The notes beneath the pieces were generated by a model, which did not search any database, was not told the DNA's origin, and saw nothing but the letters and a program-made list of their open reading frames with translations. A program made the translations under genes and the position numbers. DNA of 64,000 nucleotides from Pantoea sp. RIT-PI-b (lineage in GTDB: Bacteria > Pseudomonadota > Gammaproteobacteria > Enterobacterales > Enterobacteriaceae). Below, piece by piece: positions 48,057-56,657 of the stretch. The DNA lies in the NCBI RefSeq assembly GCF_001187905.1, contig NZ_LGIS01000012.1, forward strand, positions 1 to 64,000, given 5' to 3'. The first letter of the stretch is position 1, and each line of letters starts with the position of its first letter.

Positions 48057-48515
48057 ATGAGCGAAAAATACGTCGTAACCTGGGACATGTTGCAAATTCA
48101 TGCCCGTAAACTGGCCCAGCGCCTGCTTCCTGTGGAACAGTGGAAAGGTATCATTGCGGTGAGCCGCGGTGGTCTGGTTCCGGCATCATTGCTGGCGCGC
48201 GAACTGGGTATTCGCTATGTCGATACCGTTTGCATCTCCAGCTACGATCACGACCATCAGCGCGAAATGAAAGTGCTGAAGCGTGCAGAAGGCGACGGTG
48301 AAGGCTTCATCGTGATTGACGATTTAGTGGATACCGGCGGCACCGCGCAGGCGATTCGCGATATGTATCCAAAAGCGCGTTTCTGTACCATCTTCGCCAA
48401 GCCAGCTGGCCGTGCGTTGGTAGACGACTATATTGTCGACATCCCGCAGAACACCTGGATCGAGCAGCCTTGGGACATGGGCGTGGTGTACATCCCGCCA
48501 ATCGTCAAAAGCTAA
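48057..48515 (+). CDS. gpt: Xanthine-guanine phosphoribosyltransferase
   Basis: A 152-residue purine salvage enzyme, the exact E. coli length. It makes GMP and XMP from guanine or xanthine with PRPP at the inner membrane. The PRPP motif is [16 protein letters not shown] (about 83-98), and the base-specificity segment is [15 protein letters not shown]. It salvages xanthine, the same base that enters the purine breakdown route encoded by hpx genes. The ATG follows a weak ribosome site. Confidence 0.95.
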   Translation: MSEKYVVTWDMLQIHARKLAQRLLPVEQWKGIIAVSRGGLVPASLLARELGIRYVDTVCISSYDHDHQREMKVLKRAEGDGEGFIVIDDLVDTGGTAQAIRDMYPKARFCTIFAKPAGRALVDDYIVDIPQNTWIEQPWDMGVVYIPPIVKS

Positions 48516-48530
48516 TTGATGCATCGCAAA

Positions 48531-48555
48531 CAACGCCCGGTTATGCCGGGCGTTG
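48531..48555 (+). terminator. Hairpin terminator after gpt
   Basis: CAACGCCCGG and CCGGGCGTTG form a ten-bp stem, followed by TGCTTTCT. The T-run is interrupted, so efficiency is uncertain. Confidence 0.65.
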
Positions 48556-48636
48556 TGCTTTCTGCGCCTCGCGCGCGTATGGCGGGTGCAGTACACTCTT
48601 AGCCATCGCCATGACGTTGGCAGGAGAATCACTAAG

Positions 48637-49884
48637 ATGTCTGATAAAAACCTGAGCGAAGAACTCTTCAAACCCCGTTTCAAACACCCGGAAACCTCTT
48701 CATTAGTGCGCCGCCAGCATCACGCGGCGGTACAGGTGCATAACGCCCTCGAAGGTGACACCCAGCGCGGCTGGTACCGCATGCTGAATAAGCTGCTGTG
48801 GACGTGGCGTGGTCTGTCGCCACAGGAGATCAGCGAGGTGCTGGCGCGAATTGCCGTTAGCGATTTCGAGCGCACCAATGAAGCCCTGCTCGACACGGTG
48901 ATCGGCTATCGCGGCGGCAACTGGAATTACGAGTGGTCGAAGCAGGCAGCGCTGTGGCAGCAGCAGGCGATGCAAAGCGAGAATCATGAAACCGCCGGTC
49001 AACATTGGCTGCACGCCGCCAATCTGTTCAGCCTTGCCGCCTATCCTTATATTAAGGGCGACGATCTGGCCGATCAGGCGCAGGTGCTGGCCAATCGCGC
49101 CTATGAGGAAGCCACGCAGCGCTTGCCGGGTGAACTGAAATCGCTGACCTTCCCGATAAGCGGTGGCGCGCCGGTGACCGGCTTCCTGCACATGCCAGCG
49201 CAGGCCGAAGCGCCGTATCCAACGGTGCTGCTGTGCGGCGGTCTCGACTCCTTGCAGAGCGATCACTATCGCCTATTCCACGATTATCTAGCGCCGCGCG
49301 GCATCGCTATGCTGACGCTGGATATGCCGTCGGTAGGGTTCAGCAGCAAATGGACGCTCAATCAAGATACCAGCCAGCTGCATCAGCAAGTGCTGCGCGA
49401 GCTGAGCAACGTGCCGTGGATCGATCATACGCGTGTGGCGCTGCTGGGTTATCGCTTCGGTGCCAATGTGGCGACACGTCTGGCTTATCTTGAGGTGCCG
49501 CGCCTGCGCGCCGTCGCCACGCTCGGCGCCATGGTGCACAGCGTGTTTGTTGATGCGCAGCAACAGCAGCAATTACCGGATATGTATATGGATATGCTGG
49601 CGAGCCGTCTCGGCATGTCATCCACCTCCGACAGCAATTTGCGCATCGAACTCAATCGCTACTCCTTGAAGGTGCAGGGTTTGCTGGGGCGCCGCACGCC
49701 AACGCCGATGCTGGCGGCGTACTGGCCGGATGATATTTTTGGCCCGCAAGAGGATGCGCAGCTGATTGCTAACTCATCCTCGCAGGGCAAGACGCTGGCG
49801 ATTCCCGCCAAACCGGTGTTTGCCAGTTTTGACCAGGCGTTGAACCAAATTTGTGACTGGCTGGAAAAACAGTTGAAAAACTAA
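48637..49884 (+). CDS. frsA: Alpha/beta-hydrolase-fold protein FrsA
   Basis: A 415-residue homologue of E. coli FrsA (YafA), with [17 protein letters not shown] near the start and [12 protein letters not shown] in the middle. FrsA binds the unphosphorylated glucose PTS enzyme IIA and has been linked to fermentation/respiration balance and weak esterase activity. The usual nucleophile elbow G-x-S-x-G is replaced by GYRFGANVA (Arg-Phe where Ser is expected), as in E. coli, so classical hydrolase catalysis is doubtful. ATG 48637 follows CAGGAGAATC and gives the family length; the open frame 28 codons upstream is not conserved. Confidence 0.9.
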   Translation: MSDKNLSEELFKPRFKHPETSSLVRRQHHAAVQVHNALEGDTQRGWYRMLNKLLWTWRGLSPQEISEVLARIAVSDFERTNEALLDTVIGYRGGNWNYEWSKQAALWQQQAMQSENHETAGQHWLHAANLFSLAAYPYIKGDDLADQAQVLANRAYEEATQRLPGELKSLTFPISGGAPVTGFLHMPAQAEAPYPTVLLCGGLDSLQSDHYRLFHDYLAPRGIAMLTLDMPSVGFSSKWTLNQDTSQLHQQVLRELSNVPWIDHTRVALLGYRFGANVATRLAYLEVPRLRAVATLGAMVHSVFVDAQQQQQLPDMYMDMLASRLGMSSTSDSNLRIELNRYSLKVQGLLGRRTPTPMLAAYWPDDIFGPQEDAQLIANSSSQGKTLAIPAKPVFASFDQALNQICDWLEKQLKN

Positions 49885-49993
49885 CTGGCGAAAGCGTGAA
49901 CCTCTGCTACTACTTATATCCGGGATTTTCCATTTTTAGTTTCATGGGAAGCTAAAAATGCATTTGATACGGTTTATTTGAGGGAGAGTTTGC

Positions 49994-50395
49994 ATGACGT
50001 TACCGAGTGGTCACCCCCGTAGTCGCCTGCTTAAGCGCTTCACCGAATTGGGGCCGTATATTCGCGAGGGGAAATGTGAAGAGACGCGTTTCTTCTTTGA
50101 TTGCCTGGCAGCCTGCGTCAACGTCAAGCCGGCACCGGAACTGCGTGAATTCTGGGGCTGGTGGATGACGCTGGAAGCCCATGAAGATCACTTTACCTAT
50201 GAGTACCACTTCGGTCTGTTTGATAAAGCAGGTGATTGGGGCGCAGCAACCATCAAGGGCAAAGAGAACAATGCCAAAGTGGAAAGCACGCTGCGTAATT
50301 TCCATGAGCGCCTGAAAGCCATGCTGCATGAGCAGAAGCTGGATCTGAAACCGGCGGAAGGGTTTAAAGACGAGCCAGTAAAACTGAGCGCCTGA
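49994..50395 (+). CDS. crl: Sigma factor-binding protein Crl
   Basis: A 133-residue protein, the same length as E. coli Crl. It binds RpoS and helps it capture core RNA polymerase, raising curli and stationary-phase gene expression. Conserved surface residues are in [20 protein letters not shown] (about 20-39) and [23 protein letters not shown]. The ATG follows TTGAGGGAGAGTTTGC. It lies between frsA and phoE as in E. coli. Confidence 0.95.
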   Translation: MTLPSGHPRSRLLKRFTELGPYIREGKCEETRFFFDCLAACVNVKPAPELREFWGWWMTLEAHEDHFTYEYHFGLFDKAGDWGAATIKGKENNAKVESTLRNFHERLKAMLHEQKLDLKPAEGFKDEPVKLSA

Positions 50396-50420
50396 TAAAA
50401 CGTAGCGTGATTAAACAAGA

Positions 50421-50450
50421 AAGAGCCGGTGATGAGCCGGCTCTTTTTTT
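50421..50450 (+). terminator. Terminator between crl and phoE
   Basis: AAGAGCCGG and CCGGCTCTT form a nine-bp stem with a run of seven T. A short direct repeat TTATAGACACAA follows twice. Confidence 0.9.
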
Positions 50451-50489
50451 ATAGACACAATTTATAGACACAACAAGGGTAATACGAAA

Positions 50490-51608
50490 TCAGAACTGGT
50501 AAGTCAGACCAACGGCCACGATGTCATCGTTGTTGAGTGACAGACGGTTGTCGTCGCTCAGCTGGTTGATTTTGTAATCAACAAAGGTCGACATGTTTTT
50601 GTTGAAGTAGTAAGTCGCGCCCACATCGATGTATTTAACCAGGTCCGCATCGCCGATACCTTCGATGTCTTTGCCTTTGGTCTGAACGTAACCGATGGAA
50701 GGACGCAGGCCGAAGTCGAACTGATACTGAGCAACCAATTCAATGTTCTGCGCTTTGTTCGCTGCACCAGATACTGATGCGCCGGTAGCGGAATCCGTAC
50801 CGCTGATTGGCGTCATGTTACGGGTTTCGGTGTAGATGGCCGCCAGGTAAACGCTGTTAGCATCATATTTGATGCCCGCGCCCCATGAATCGGCTTTATC
50901 ACCGGAACCGTATGCACGCGCTTGCTGCTGGTTAGTACGATCGGAAGAGGTAAGGGCAGACATCAGGCTGATGCCGGTATCACCAAGGGTGTAGCCCAGA
51001 GACGCACCGTAACCGTCGCCGTTCTGGCGTGAGGTATCGGTCGCGCTACCGCGTGCGTTGGCGCTGGTCGAATCGTTTTTGCCCTGATATTGCAGCGCGA
51101 AGCGCAGGCCATCAACCAGACCAAAGAAGTTGTTGTTACGGTAGGTTGCCACGCCGGTCGCACGCGCGGTCATGAAGTTATCGGTACGCGCCGTACCGTC
51201 ACCGCCAAACTCTGGGAACACGTCCGTCCAGGCCTCAACGTCGTACAGCACGCCGTAGTTACGACCGTAGTCGAATGAACCGTATTGACCAAATTTCAGG
51301 CCAGCAAAGCCCAAACGGGTTTTGTTGCCAGTGTTAGCGTCAGAACCTTCAGAGTTGTTGACGTTGTATTGATATTCCCACTGACCGTAACCGGTCATCA
51401 GGTCATTAATCTGCGTCTGGCCCTTGAAACCGATACGCACGTAAGATTTGTCGCCATCGCTTGACGCATTATCGCTGAAGTAGTGTTCAGCTTTAACACG
51501 GCCGTAGAAGTCCAGTTTATTACCGTCTTTGTTATAAACTTCTGCGGCGTTTGCGGTGGAAGCCAGTGCCAGCGCAGAAACAACCAATGCCAGTGTGCTT
51601 TTCTTCAT
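50490..51608 (-). CDS. phoE: Outer membrane porin PhoE-type
   Basis: A 372-residue general porin of the OmpC/OmpF/PhoE family. A signal peptide (residues 1-21, STANA-AEV) is followed by a 16-strand barrel with the eyelet loop 3 motif [14 protein letters not shown] and the C-terminal VGLTYQF ending in Phe needed for BAM recognition. Sequence alone does not separate the three porins fully, but the gene lies between crl and proB exactly as E. coli phoE, and a PhoB box stands upstream. Phosphate limitation should therefore induce it. Several extracellular loops (about 175-200 and 270-285) are longer than in E. coli PhoE. Confidence 0.87.
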   Translation of the reverse strand: MKKSTLALVVSALALASTANAAEVYNKDGNKLDFYGRVKAEHYFSDNASSDGDKSYVRIGFKGQTQINDLMTGYGQWEYQYNVNNSEGSDANTGNKTRLGFAGLKFGQYGSFDYGRNYGVLYDVEAWTDVFPEFGGDGTARTDNFMTARATGVATYRNNNFFGLVDGLRFALQYQGKNDSTSANARGSATDTSRQNGDGYGASLGYTLGDTGISLMSALTSSDRTNQQQARAYGSGDKADSWGAGIKYDANSVYLAAIYTETRNMTPISGTDSATGASVSGAANKAQNIELVAQYQFDFGLRPSIGYVQTKGKDIEGIGDADLVKYIDVGATYYFNKNMSTFVDYKINQLSDDNRLSLNNDDIVAVGLTYQF

Positions 51609-51688
51609 TTTGCTATCAATCCCAATGAGTAAAATTTGTTGTACCCGTGAAAGGTTTTGTAAAACACGGGACTTTTTACCGGTTGGCG

Positions 51689-51706
51689 ATGAAAGTTTTA
51701 TGACAG
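51689..51706 (-). promoter_or_regulatory. PhoB (pho) box of phoE
   Basis: On the minus strand CTGTCATAAAACTTTCATC matches the pho box (CTGTCATAWAWCTGTCAY) with one change. It lies about 80 bases upstream of phoE. This supports phosphate-starvation induction. Confidence 0.75.
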
Positions 51707-51854
51707 TTTTTCGGTTTTCTTGTTAATCGCGAACTTTTGGTCTAGCGCATTGTCCGCGGATTTTTGTGCTTTTCCCCTTGCTGCTGTTGGATTCCTTGCT
51801 CACTCCTGATAAAACGTCCCTTCGCAGATTTTTTTCTTACATGGCAGGAAAAAC

Positions 51855-52958
51855 ATGAGTGGCAGTCAGACCCTTGTGGTCAAGTTGGGTACTAGCGTCC
51901 TCACCGGCGGTTCGCGTCGGTTGAATCGGGCGCACATGGTGGAGCTGGTTCGTCAGTGTGCACAACTGCACGCGGCGGGCCATCGCATTGTTATTGTGAC
52001 CTCTGGCGCCATCGCCGCTGGACGCGAACACCTTGGTTACCCCGAACTGCCGCCTACCATCGCCTCAAAGCAGCTGCTGGCTGCGGTGGGGCAGAGCCGT
52101 TTGATCCAGCTGTGGGAACAACTTTTCTCGATTTACGGCATACATATTGGACAGATGCTGCTGACGCGCGCCGATATGGAAGATCGTGAACGCTTCCTCT
52201 ACGCGCGTGACATGCTGCGTGCGCTGCTCGACAACCACATCGTGCCGGTGATTAACGAGAACGACGCGGTGGCGACCGCGGAGATTAAAGTCGGCGACAA
52301 CGACAATCTGTCGGCGCTGGCCGCGATGCTCGGCGGTGCCGATAAACTGCTGCTGCTGACCGATCAGCAAGGGCTGTTCACCGCCGATCCACGCACGAAT
52401 CCTGAAGCTGAATTGATCAGCGACGTGCACCAGATCGATGACGCGCTGCGTACCCTCGCCGGCGGCAGCGTTTCCGGCCTCGGCACCGGCGGCATGGCGA
52501 CGAAACTGCAGGCGGCCGACGTCGCTTGCCGCGCCGGCATTGATGTGATTATCGCTGCGGGCAGCCGTCCCGACGTGATCAGTGACGTGCTGTATGGCAA
52601 ACCGGTTGGCACGCGCTTCCATGCGCAGCAGTCGCCGCTGGAGAACCGCAAACGCTGGATCTTTGGCGCGCCGCCTGCCGGTGAAATCACCATTGATGAT
52701 GGCGCGCTGGCCGCGATGCTCGAACGTGGCAGCTCGCTGCTGCCAAAAGGGATTCGTGAGGTGCAGGGCAATTTTTCGCGCGGTGAAGTGATCCGCATTC
52801 GCAATCTGCAAGGGCGAGATATCGCCCACGGCGTGACGCGTTACAATAGCGATGCCATGCGCATGATTGCCGGTCATCACAGCCAGGAAATTGGTGAGAT
52901 CCTCGGTTACGAATATGGCCCGGTAGCGGTGCACCGTGACGACATGATCGTCAGTTAA
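51855..52958 (+). CDS. proB: Glutamate 5-kinase
   Basis: A 367-residue enzyme, the E. coli length, for the first step of proline synthesis. The amino acid kinase domain has [13 protein letters not shown] (about 7-19), [20 protein letters not shown] and [17 protein letters not shown]-terminal PUA domain (about 275-360) includes [11 protein letters not shown] and SLLPKGI before it. Feedback inhibition by proline is expected. The ATG follows GGCAGGAAAAAC. It is 10 bases before proA and forms the proBA operon. Confidence 0.96.
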   Translation: MSGSQTLVVKLGTSVLTGGSRRLNRAHMVELVRQCAQLHAAGHRIVIVTSGAIAAGREHLGYPELPPTIASKQLLAAVGQSRLIQLWEQLFSIYGIHIGQMLLTRADMEDRERFLYARDMLRALLDNHIVPVINENDAVATAEIKVGDNDNLSALAAMLGGADKLLLLTDQQGLFTADPRTNPEAELISDVHQIDDALRTLAGGSVSGLGTGGMATKLQAADVACRAGIDVIIAAGSRPDVISDVLYGKPVGTRFHAQQSPLENRKRWIFGAPPAGEITIDDGALAAMLERGSSLLPKGIREVQGNFSRGEVIRIRNLQGRDIAHGVTRYNSDAMRMIAGHHSQEIGEILGYEYGPVAVHRDDMIVS

Positions 52959-52968
52959 GGAGCGGATG

Positions 52969-54222
52969 ATGTTAGAAGAAATGGGTAAAGCGGCGCGCGC
53001 AGCGTCGTACAAGCTGGCGGAGCTCTCCACCGAACAGAAAAATCAGGTGCTGCTGACCATTGCCGATCGTCTGGAAGCGGAAAGCGCCGACATTCTGGCA
53101 GCCAACGAGCAGGATCTGGCCGATGCACGGCAAAACGGCATGAGCGCAGCGCTGCTCGATCGTTTGATGCTCAACCCGCAGCGCCTGAAAGGCATTGCCG
53201 ATGATGTGCGTCAGGTGTGTCGTCTGGCCGATCCGGTTGGCCAGCTGATTGATGGCGGCGTGCTGGATAGCGGCCTGCGCATTGAGCGTCGTCGCGTGCC
53301 GCTCGGCGTTATTGGCGTGATTTATGAAGCGCGTCCCAATGTGACCGTCGATGTCGCGTCGCTGTGCCTGAAAACCGGCAATGCGGCCATCTTGCGTGGC
53401 GGCAAAGAGACCTATCGCACTAACGCGGCTACCGTGCGGGTGATCCAAAATGCCCTGATGCAGCACGGATTACCGGCGGGCGCGGTGCAGGCGATTGAAA
53501 ACCCAGATCGCGAACTGGTTAATCAGCTACTGAAGCTTGATCGCTACGTCGACATGCTGATCCCGCGCGGCGGCGCAGGTTTGCACAAGCTGTGCCGTGA
53601 GAACTCGACTATTCCGGTCATCACCGGCGGCATCGGCGTGTGTCATCTCTATCTCGATGAAACCATGGAGACCGAGGCGGCGCTGGAGGTGATCGTCAAT
53701 GCCAAGAAACAGCGGCCAAGCGCCTGTAACTCATTGGAAACGCTGCTGATTCATTGCGATCAGGCTGAGCGCTTTATCCCGGCATTCCTGCAGCGCATGG
53801 CGCAGGAGAAGATTGCGCTGCACGGCGACGAAAACGTGCTGGCGCTGCTGCAAAACGGTCCCGCTGATGTGGTGGCGGTGAAAGCAGAAAATTATGATGA
53901 CGAATGGTTGTCGAACGATCTGAACGTCAAGCTGGTGGCCGATATTGATGCCGCCATTGCGCACATTCGTCAGCACGGCACGCAGCACTCCGACGGCATC
54001 CTGACGCGCAGCATTGGCAACGCCAATCGCTTCGTCAACCAGGTTGATTCATCTGCGGTATACGTTAATGCCAGCACCCGTTTCACCGACGGCGGTCAGT
54101 TCGGCCTCGGCGCCGAAGTGGCAGTCAGCACGCAGAAGCTGCACGCGCGTGGACCGATGGGACTTGAAGCGCTAACCACCTATAAATGGATTGGATGGGG
54201 CGACGATACGCTGCGTCGTTAA
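52969..54222 (+). CDS. proA: Gamma-glutamyl phosphate reductase
   Basis: A 417-residue NADPH-dependent reductase of the aldehyde dehydrogenase superfamily. It makes glutamate semialdehyde from the ProB product. Blocks include [20 protein letters not shown] (about 108-127), the catalytic Cys in [15 protein letters not shown] and [18 protein letters not shown]. The second of two adjacent ATGs (52969) is chosen because it is six bases from AGGAG. In E. coli a tRNA-Thr gene with prophage follows proA; here there is no tRNA but a phage-derived region also follows. Confidence 0.96.
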   Translation: MLEEMGKAARAASYKLAELSTEQKNQVLLTIADRLEAESADILAANEQDLADARQNGMSAALLDRLMLNPQRLKGIADDVRQVCRLADPVGQLIDGGVLDSGLRIERRRVPLGVIGVIYEARPNVTVDVASLCLKTGNAAILRGGKETYRTNAATVRVIQNALMQHGLPAGAVQAIENPDRELVNQLLKLDRYVDMLIPRGGAGLHKLCRENSTIPVITGGIGVCHLYLDETMETEAALEVIVNAKKQRPSACNSLETLLIHCDQAERFIPAFLQRMAQEKIALHGDENVLALLQNGPADVVAVKAENYDDEWLSNDLNVKLVADIDAAIAHIRQHGTQHSDGILTRSIGNANRFVNQVDSSAVYVNASTRFTDGGQFGLGAEVAVSTQKLHARGPMGLEALTTYKWIGWGDDTLRR

Positions 54223-54240
54223 TGTTCGCTCCTGCATGAC

Positions 54241-54271
54241 AATGGGCACCGAAAACGGTGCCCATTTTTTT
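54241..54271 (+). terminator. Terminator of proBA
   Basis: AATGGGCACCG and CGGTGCCCATT form an 11-bp stem with an AAAA loop and a T-run. Confidence 0.92.
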
Positions 54272-54485
54272 CGCTTTCGATCCAGTTATTCCAAGAGCTT
54301 TTTGATTTATTTCTGTCATCTATGGCGGGGTCGCTGCTTTTCACCCATTTTTTCCTTTAGATGCTGGTCTTACTGCTACAGAACAATCCTGAAAACCCCT
54401 GTCAGAACAAGCGATATGGTAATGATCACTGGTTTCGGCTTAACCGAAAGGGATAATGATTGTCCAGCTTCATTGATAAAAGCGG
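54272..54485. other. Non-coding stretch between proBA and the phage-derived module
   Basis: No gene is visible on either strand. It contains the palindrome TTCGGCTTAACCGAA (54434-54448), whose inverted form recurs near the N-like gene at 55657-55672. The place where cro and the rightward early operon of a lambdoid phage would lie (minus strand) is empty. There is no recognisable tRNA or attachment site. Confidence 0.55.
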
Positions 54486-54583
54486 TTGGGTAGTAAACTG
54501 ACGGTAATATAAAATGAACTGGTAGCAAAAATGAAAATAACATTCAGTCTTTTACTGAAGGCAGATTATTAACTGATGGTTAA
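54486..54583 (+). promoter_or_regulatory. Repressor promoter and operators
   Basis: A -35 TTGGGT and a -10 TATAAA are 16 bases apart. The spacer contains TAAACTGACGGTAAT (54494-54508), a relative of the perfect inverted repeat TTAACTGATGGTTAA (54569-54583), which itself covers the repressor start codon. This suggests the repressor controls its own gene. Confidence 0.6.
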
Positions 54584-55307
54584 AAAAGAAAGTACCAGAC
54601 AAGCATTTACTGCCAGGCTGATTGCCGCGTGTGAGAGCGCGGGAATTGTCGGACACGGACGGAACAAACAGGTTGCGCTTGCTCTGCAAGAGAGGGGATG
54701 CAAGATCTCAACGCCGGGGGTTTGGAAATGGTTTAACGGACAATCAATTCCGGATGATAACAATTTGCTGGCGCTCAGCCAGTTATTAGACGTGCGCGTC
54801 GAGTGGCTGCAGTTTGGCATGGAAAAACCGGCTGCCTTGCTGACTCAGCGAAGCCTGGTTAACCCACAACATCTGTTTCGCGTGGAGAGTCTGGATATCG
54901 GACAACACGGCGTGCGCAGCAGCAGTACGCGTGATGAACTGGTGGAAACCATTCAAGCCATTGAATATGGGCTGGAAGAGGCGCGCGTACTGTTTAACGG
55001 CCGTCCGGCCGAAAATATTCGCCTCATCGCCCTCAACAGTGACTCGATGGCCGGCACCTTTGCACCGCGCGATCAGCTGTTTGTCGATATCAGCGTGCAT
55101 CGCTTCGATGGCGATGGCATTTATCTGTTTACGCTTGACGATCAGCTCTATCTCAAACGCCTGCAGCTGCAGCACAAGAAGGTGGCGGTAATCTCCGATA
55201 ACAAGCGCTATGAGACCTGGTATTTAACGCTGGAAGAAGCGAAGACGCTGCAGGTGGTGGCGCGGGTGATCATGAGCCAGGCGCGTGATTACCAAATTCT
55301 GGGCTGA
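54576..55307 (+). CDS. Lambdoid phage CI-type repressor (S24 family)
   Basis: A 243-residue repressor. The N-terminal helix-turn-helix (about 10-75, with NKQVALALQERGCKISTPGV and GVWKWFNGQSIPDDNNL) is followed by an S24/LexA-like C-terminal domain with Ser157 (NSDSM) and Lys194 (LYLKRLQ) as the catalytic pair. In phage relatives self-cleavage occurs at Ala-Gly; here the aligned stretch is SLDIGQHG, with Ile-Gly, so RecA-driven cleavage may be lost. The alignment is from memory of HK022-like repressors. An operator overlaps the ATG. It is separated from the N-like gene by operators, a promoter and a nut site, the order of the lambda left arm without rex genes. Confidence 0.85.
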   Translation: MVKKESTRQAFTARLIAACESAGIVGHGRNKQVALALQERGCKISTPGVWKWFNGQSIPDDNNLLALSQLLDVRVEWLQFGMEKPAALLTQRSLVNPQHLFRVESLDIGQHGVRSSSTRDELVETIQAIEYGLEEARVLFNGRPAENIRLIALNSDSMAGTFAPRDQLFVDISVHRFDGDGIYLFTLDDQLYLKRLQLQHKKVAVISDNKRYETWYLTLEEAKTLQVVARVIMSQARDYQILG

Positions 55308-55358
55308 TCACAAAACGGCAGGTTGCGACAAAAAAATATTTTGGCTGAAATCATAAAT

Positions 55359-55395
55359 TTAACTGATGGTAAATAAAAAATTAACCATTGGTGTT
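55359..55395 (+). promoter_or_regulatory. OL-like operator pair
   Basis: TTAACTGATGGTAAA (55359-55373) and TTAACCATTGGTGTT (55381-55395) resemble the operator over the repressor start codon (TTAACTGATGGTTAA). Their centres are 22 bp apart. They end at the -35 box of the next promoter, as OL does at PL. Confidence 0.65.
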
Positions 55396-55423
55396 TGCCA
55401 ATGCATTAGAACCTGTTAATAAT
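55395..55423 (+). promoter_or_regulatory. PL-like promoter of the N-lysis module
   Basis: TTGCCA and AATAAT are 17 bases apart. The -35 box overlaps the last base of an operator, so repressor binding would shut the promoter. Transcription would start near 55431 and run through the nut site into the N-like gene. Confidence 0.6.
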
Positions 55424-55463
55424 TTGAGCATGGATGGACGACATACCTGCTCCCGGATGAGCC

Positions 55464-55496
55464 CGCTCTTAAACAATTGAGGCGCTGCACAAGCGC
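55464..55496 (+). promoter_or_regulatory. nutL: nut site (boxA and boxB) for N antitermination
   Basis: boxA CGCTCTTAA (55464-55472) equals the lambda/P22 boxA. Nine bases later boxB GCGCTGCACAAGCGC (55482-55496) is a 5-bp stem with a five-base loop and is almost the P22 boxB (GCGCTGACAAAGCGC, from memory). The next gene encodes a P22-type N protein, which binds exactly this kind of RNA hairpin. Confidence 0.8.
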
Positions 55497-55721
55497 GATA
55501 CATACCATCCAAAGTTAGTGAACTTTGGGATGGGGTGGATACGCACTTTGCAGCGTTGTCAGTTGCCCTCTGTTTTTCACTCTCCTCTACTTCACCCTGG
55601 CCGTTAACACTGCCGGGCGAGTTGACGTCGAGTATTTCCAGAGGAACAACCGACGCTTCGGTTTAAGCCGAATCGCCGTGCCTGCCACCCCATCGCCAAA
55701 GACTCATTCACAGGAGGAGTT
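55497..55721 (+). other. Structured leader before the N-like gene
   Basis: An 11-bp imperfect stem CATCCAAAGTT / AACTTTGGGATG (55506-55532) follows the nut site. The palindrome TTCGGTTTAAGCCGAA (55657-55672) follows further on. A 131-codon open frame from 55525 runs through here in another frame but begins in the stem, overlaps the N-like gene and resembles nothing. Confidence 0.5.
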
Positions 55722-56000
55722 ATGGCGATCATCCAGTACGGAAAATCAGTATTCTCAGGCAATGCACGCACGCGCCGTCATCGGCGGCGCCAGTCCCTCA
55801 GTCGCCTTAAGCGCAGCATCGACAGCGCACTCGGCATCGAATATGAAAACGTCACCTTACGCACCGCTGAGCGCATCTGCCAGCGCCAGACGCAATCACG
55901 CGTCGACAGTGCGGTGTTAGCACCCACACGCGTCCAGCAGACGCAAGCGAGTTTCGATAACTGCTGTTTACCCCACGTTTATTTGTACGCCGTGCGCTAA
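55722..56000 (+). CDS. N: P22-type N antitermination protein
   Basis: A 92-residue basic protein. The first 20 residues, MAIIQYGKSVFSGNARTRRH, line up with phage P22 N (YGKS, F, GNA, TRRH and RR shared; recalled, not searched). Residues 13-31 form an arginine-rich RNA-binding motif (GNARTRRHRRRQSLSRLKR). The C-terminal LPHVYLYAVR resembles the end of P22 N as well. The ribosome site is CACAGGAGGAGTT. N binds boxB RNA and lets RNA polymerase pass terminators. A nut site of the same type stands 226 bases upstream. Here the genes after it are lysis genes rather than the usual early recombination genes. Confidence 0.78.
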   Translation: MAIIQYGKSVFSGNARTRRHRRRQSLSRLKRSIDSALGIEYENVTLRTAERICQRQTQSRVDSAVLAPTRVQQTQASFDNCCLPHVYLYAVR

Positions 56001-56091
56001 GTCCTTCTCTCCCTTTCCCCAGTTTTAAGCGGAACGTTTCAATGGTGCTCACTGTTTAACCATTCTTGAGCGTTTCGCTTACCAAACAATG

Positions 56092-56116
56092 CGCTGAGAT
56101 CGATAAACGATCAGCG
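56092..56116 (+). terminator. Terminator-like hairpin between N-like gene and endolysin
   Basis: CGCTGA-GATCG pairs with CGATC-AGCG around an ATAAA loop with a small bulge, followed by GAGATTTATGTGTTTTT. It would be a natural target for N-dependent read-through. Confidence 0.5.
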
Positions 56117-56189
56117 AGATTTATGTGTTTTTGCCATTTTGCGCAGCCATTTTCAGACTATTGCGCCCGTTAAAGAGGAACCAACCACT

Positions 56190-56657
56190 ATGAGCCAGAT
56201 TATTGCCATCCTGAATTTCGAAGAGGGTTATCGCGAAGCGCCTTACCTCGACACGCTGGGCTTTCCAACGGTCGCTGGCGGTATTCGCATCGGCCCAAAA
56301 GGCGCATCGCTGAGCAATTACATTTTCCAGGTGCCAAGACCGGTGGGGGATGTATGGAAGCAATGCATCGTCGAGGGCAAAGTGCTGCAGATGCATCAGC
56401 GCGCGCTGGTGCAACAGGCGCTTGCCAAGTGCAACGAGGCGCGTAGCGATGTGCTGATCAGCATGGGGTATCAACTCGGTGTGGATGGCCTCGCGATGTT
56501 TCGCGGCATGCTCACCTCCATCACGCAAGGCGACTTTGATGCCGCCGCCAATGCCATGCTCGACAGCCTGTGGGCGCGGCAGACATCCGGCCGTGCACGG
56601 CGCCATGCCGAAGTGATGCGCAGCGGCACCTATGACATTTATCGGGGGCTGCTATGA
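56190..56657 (+). CDS. Phage endolysin, T4-lysozyme-type (GH24)
   Basis: A 155-residue muramidase. It follows the T4 lysozyme pattern: the Glu-Asp-Thr triad is seen as Glu12 (FEEGY), Asp21 (YLDT) and Thr27 (PTVAGG), and GDFDAAANAMLDSLWARQTSGR plus RSGTYDIYRGLL match the C-terminal lobe (split as GDFDAAANAMLDSLWA and RQTSGRARRHAE). There is no signal peptide or signal-anchor, so it needs a holin to reach the wall. The ATG at 56190 follows AAGAGGAACC; 17 codons upstream are open but not conserved. It overlaps the holin gene by four bases. Confidence 0.87.
   Translation: MSQIIAILNFEEGYREAPYLDTLGFPTVAGGIRIGPKGASLSNYIFQVPRPVGDVWKQCIVEGKVLQMHQRALVQQALAKCNEARSDVLISMGYQLGVDGLAMFRGMLTSITQGDFDAAANAMLDSLWARQTSGRARRHAEVMRSGTYDIYRGLL

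Noticed and set aside
54223-54485. tRNA-Thr (thrW) or phage attachment site after proA
   Set aside because: E. coli has thrW here, but no cloverleaf or flanking direct repeat could be found on either side of the phage-derived module.
55525-55920. 131-codon open frame overlapping the N-like gene
   Set aside because: It starts within a leader stem, lacks a ribosome site and conflicts with the well supported N-like frame.
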